Shown piece after piece: positions 14,296 to 14,822 of a stretch of 14,822 nucleotides of DNA (position 1 is its first letter; every line of letters begins with the position of its first letter). The DNA is taken from contig CAKTYF010000045.1 of the NCBI GenBank assembly GCA_934631995.1, positions 1 to 14,822 on the forward strand, read 5' to 3'. Under the pieces are notes generated by a model that saw only the letters and a list, made by a program, of their open reading frames with translations, made no database searches and was not told the origin of the DNA. The DNA is from an uncultured Eggerthellaceae bacterium. Lineage in GTDB: Bacteria; Actinomycetota; Coriobacteriia; Coriobacteriales; Eggerthellaceae. The position numbers and the translations under genes are program-made.

Positions 14296-14822
14296 ATGTC
14301 TATGTCTAGATTATTGCGAAATAAAAATCTGCCCAAGATGAAAATAGGCCTTTCTTTGAAGCAAAGGCTCTATCTTGTTCTTGCTGCCTTTCTTTTTGTT
14401 CAGTGCGGAATGGTGTTTTCTCTTTTGGCGGATCGTACTGCGCCGGTTCTTGACGCAACCGGCGCCGACATCAAATACGGGCAGACCATTCAAATCTCGG
14501 ATTTGGCGAGTGCCGTTGACAAGCGCGATGGGGAAGTTTTGCCTTACGCCGCGTCTTGCGAGCCTGATAAGGGCGTTGTTTTCTCTGAAGATGGGTCCAG
14601 CGTTCTTTTTGGGAAAGCGGGGGACTTCAGTCTTGAAATTCAGGCATCCGACGCCGCTGGAAATAAGGTGAGCCAAATTGTACCCATAAAGGTGACCGAT
14701 AATGTCAAACCTGTTTTCAATCATGTTGAGAAATCTTACGAAGTCGGCTATGGGAAGAAGCTGAAATTCTCTTCGGCTGCATCCTCGCAGTTCGATACGA
14801 TTAATTTGACTGCAACGGACGA
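14296..14822 (+). CDS. Membrane-anchored Ig-like-domain surface protein, 3' truncated by window
   Basis: The frame opens at ATG 14296 (alternatives ATG 14302 and 14338, all in frame) and stays open to the last base: 175 complete codons. A basic N-terminus (SRLLRNKNLPKMK) leads to a hydrophobic segment, LYLVLAAFLFVQCGMVFSLLA, at about residues 26-46, acting as signal peptide or anchor. It is followed by an Ig-like or DUF5011/HYR-style domain: DRTAPVLDATG, a DKRDGE strand turn, GDFSLEIQASDAAGNKV and VPIKVTDNVKPVF, after which a second unit begins. The D.aP..., DG, DAAGN and VxVxD pattern is typical of repeated extracellular Ig-like modules. No Shine-Dalgarno sequence precedes any candidate start, so the exact start is uncertain. 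The role is probably cell-surface; the specific function is unknown because the rest of the protein lies outside the window. Confidence 0.75.
   Translation, partial: MSMSRLLRNKNLPKMKIGLSLKQRLYLVLAAFLFVQCGMVFSLLADRTAPVLDATGADIKYGQTIQISDLASAVDKRDGEVLPYAASCEPDKGVVFSEDGSSVLFGKAGDFSLEIQASDAAGNKVSQIVPIKVTDNVKPVFNHVEKSYEVGYGKKLKFSSAASSQFDTINLTATD

Overview
The window looks like a chromosomal segment of a high-GC Gram-positive bacterium, most likely a gut actinobacterium of the Coriobacteriia (Eggerthella/Gordonibacter-like). This is inferred from base composition, strong Shine-Dalgarno sites, InlB-type and BspA-type surface repeats, and a peptide-maturation-style gene set. No rRNA, tRNA, CRISPR array, transposase or phage gene was seen.

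Left part (1-5420, plus strand). The 3' end of a giant secreted repeat protein (about 1,507 residues visible, 5' end outside the window) is followed 24 nt later by a 36-codon gene with a near-perfect ribosome binding site, then a perfect 12-bp hairpin, then a BspA-like leucine-rich-repeat protein with a signal peptide and a C-terminal membrane anchor. An intrinsic terminator lies at about 5511-5550.

Middle part (5829-11428). A minus-strand nucleotidyltransferase (NTP_transf_5 type) is divergent from a tight four-gene plus-strand operon: HPr-kinase-like P-loop kinase, PqqD-family protein, S24/S26 signal-peptidase-like protease and ABC exporter. This set (RRE-like protein, leader protease, exporter, kinase, nucleotidyltransferase) resembles the accessory part of ribosomal peptide (RiPP, lasso-like) clusters, but no cyclase, radical SAM enzyme or other core modifying enzyme is in the window. 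The 36-residue peptide carries a YxxPxM leader-like motif and is the best precursor candidate in view; the link is inferred. Four of the five genes carry long in-frame Ala/Gly/Asp/Pro/Ser-rich low-complexity inserts at the edges or loops of otherwise intact domains. This is the most unusual feature of the locus.

Right part (11429-14822). A 697-bp gene-poor stretch is full of inverted repeats. It is followed by a minus-strand CPA2/Kef-type cation:proton antiporter with a long cytosolic tail, then a 544-bp gene-poor stretch, then the start of a membrane-anchored Ig-like-domain protein that runs off the right edge. The two gene-poor stretches each contain a 160-195 bp segment bounded by inverted repeats sharing the core CAAATCGACGATA, suggesting a small nonautonomous element or intergenic repeat family.

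All functional calls rest on reading translated sequence by eye. No database search was run.
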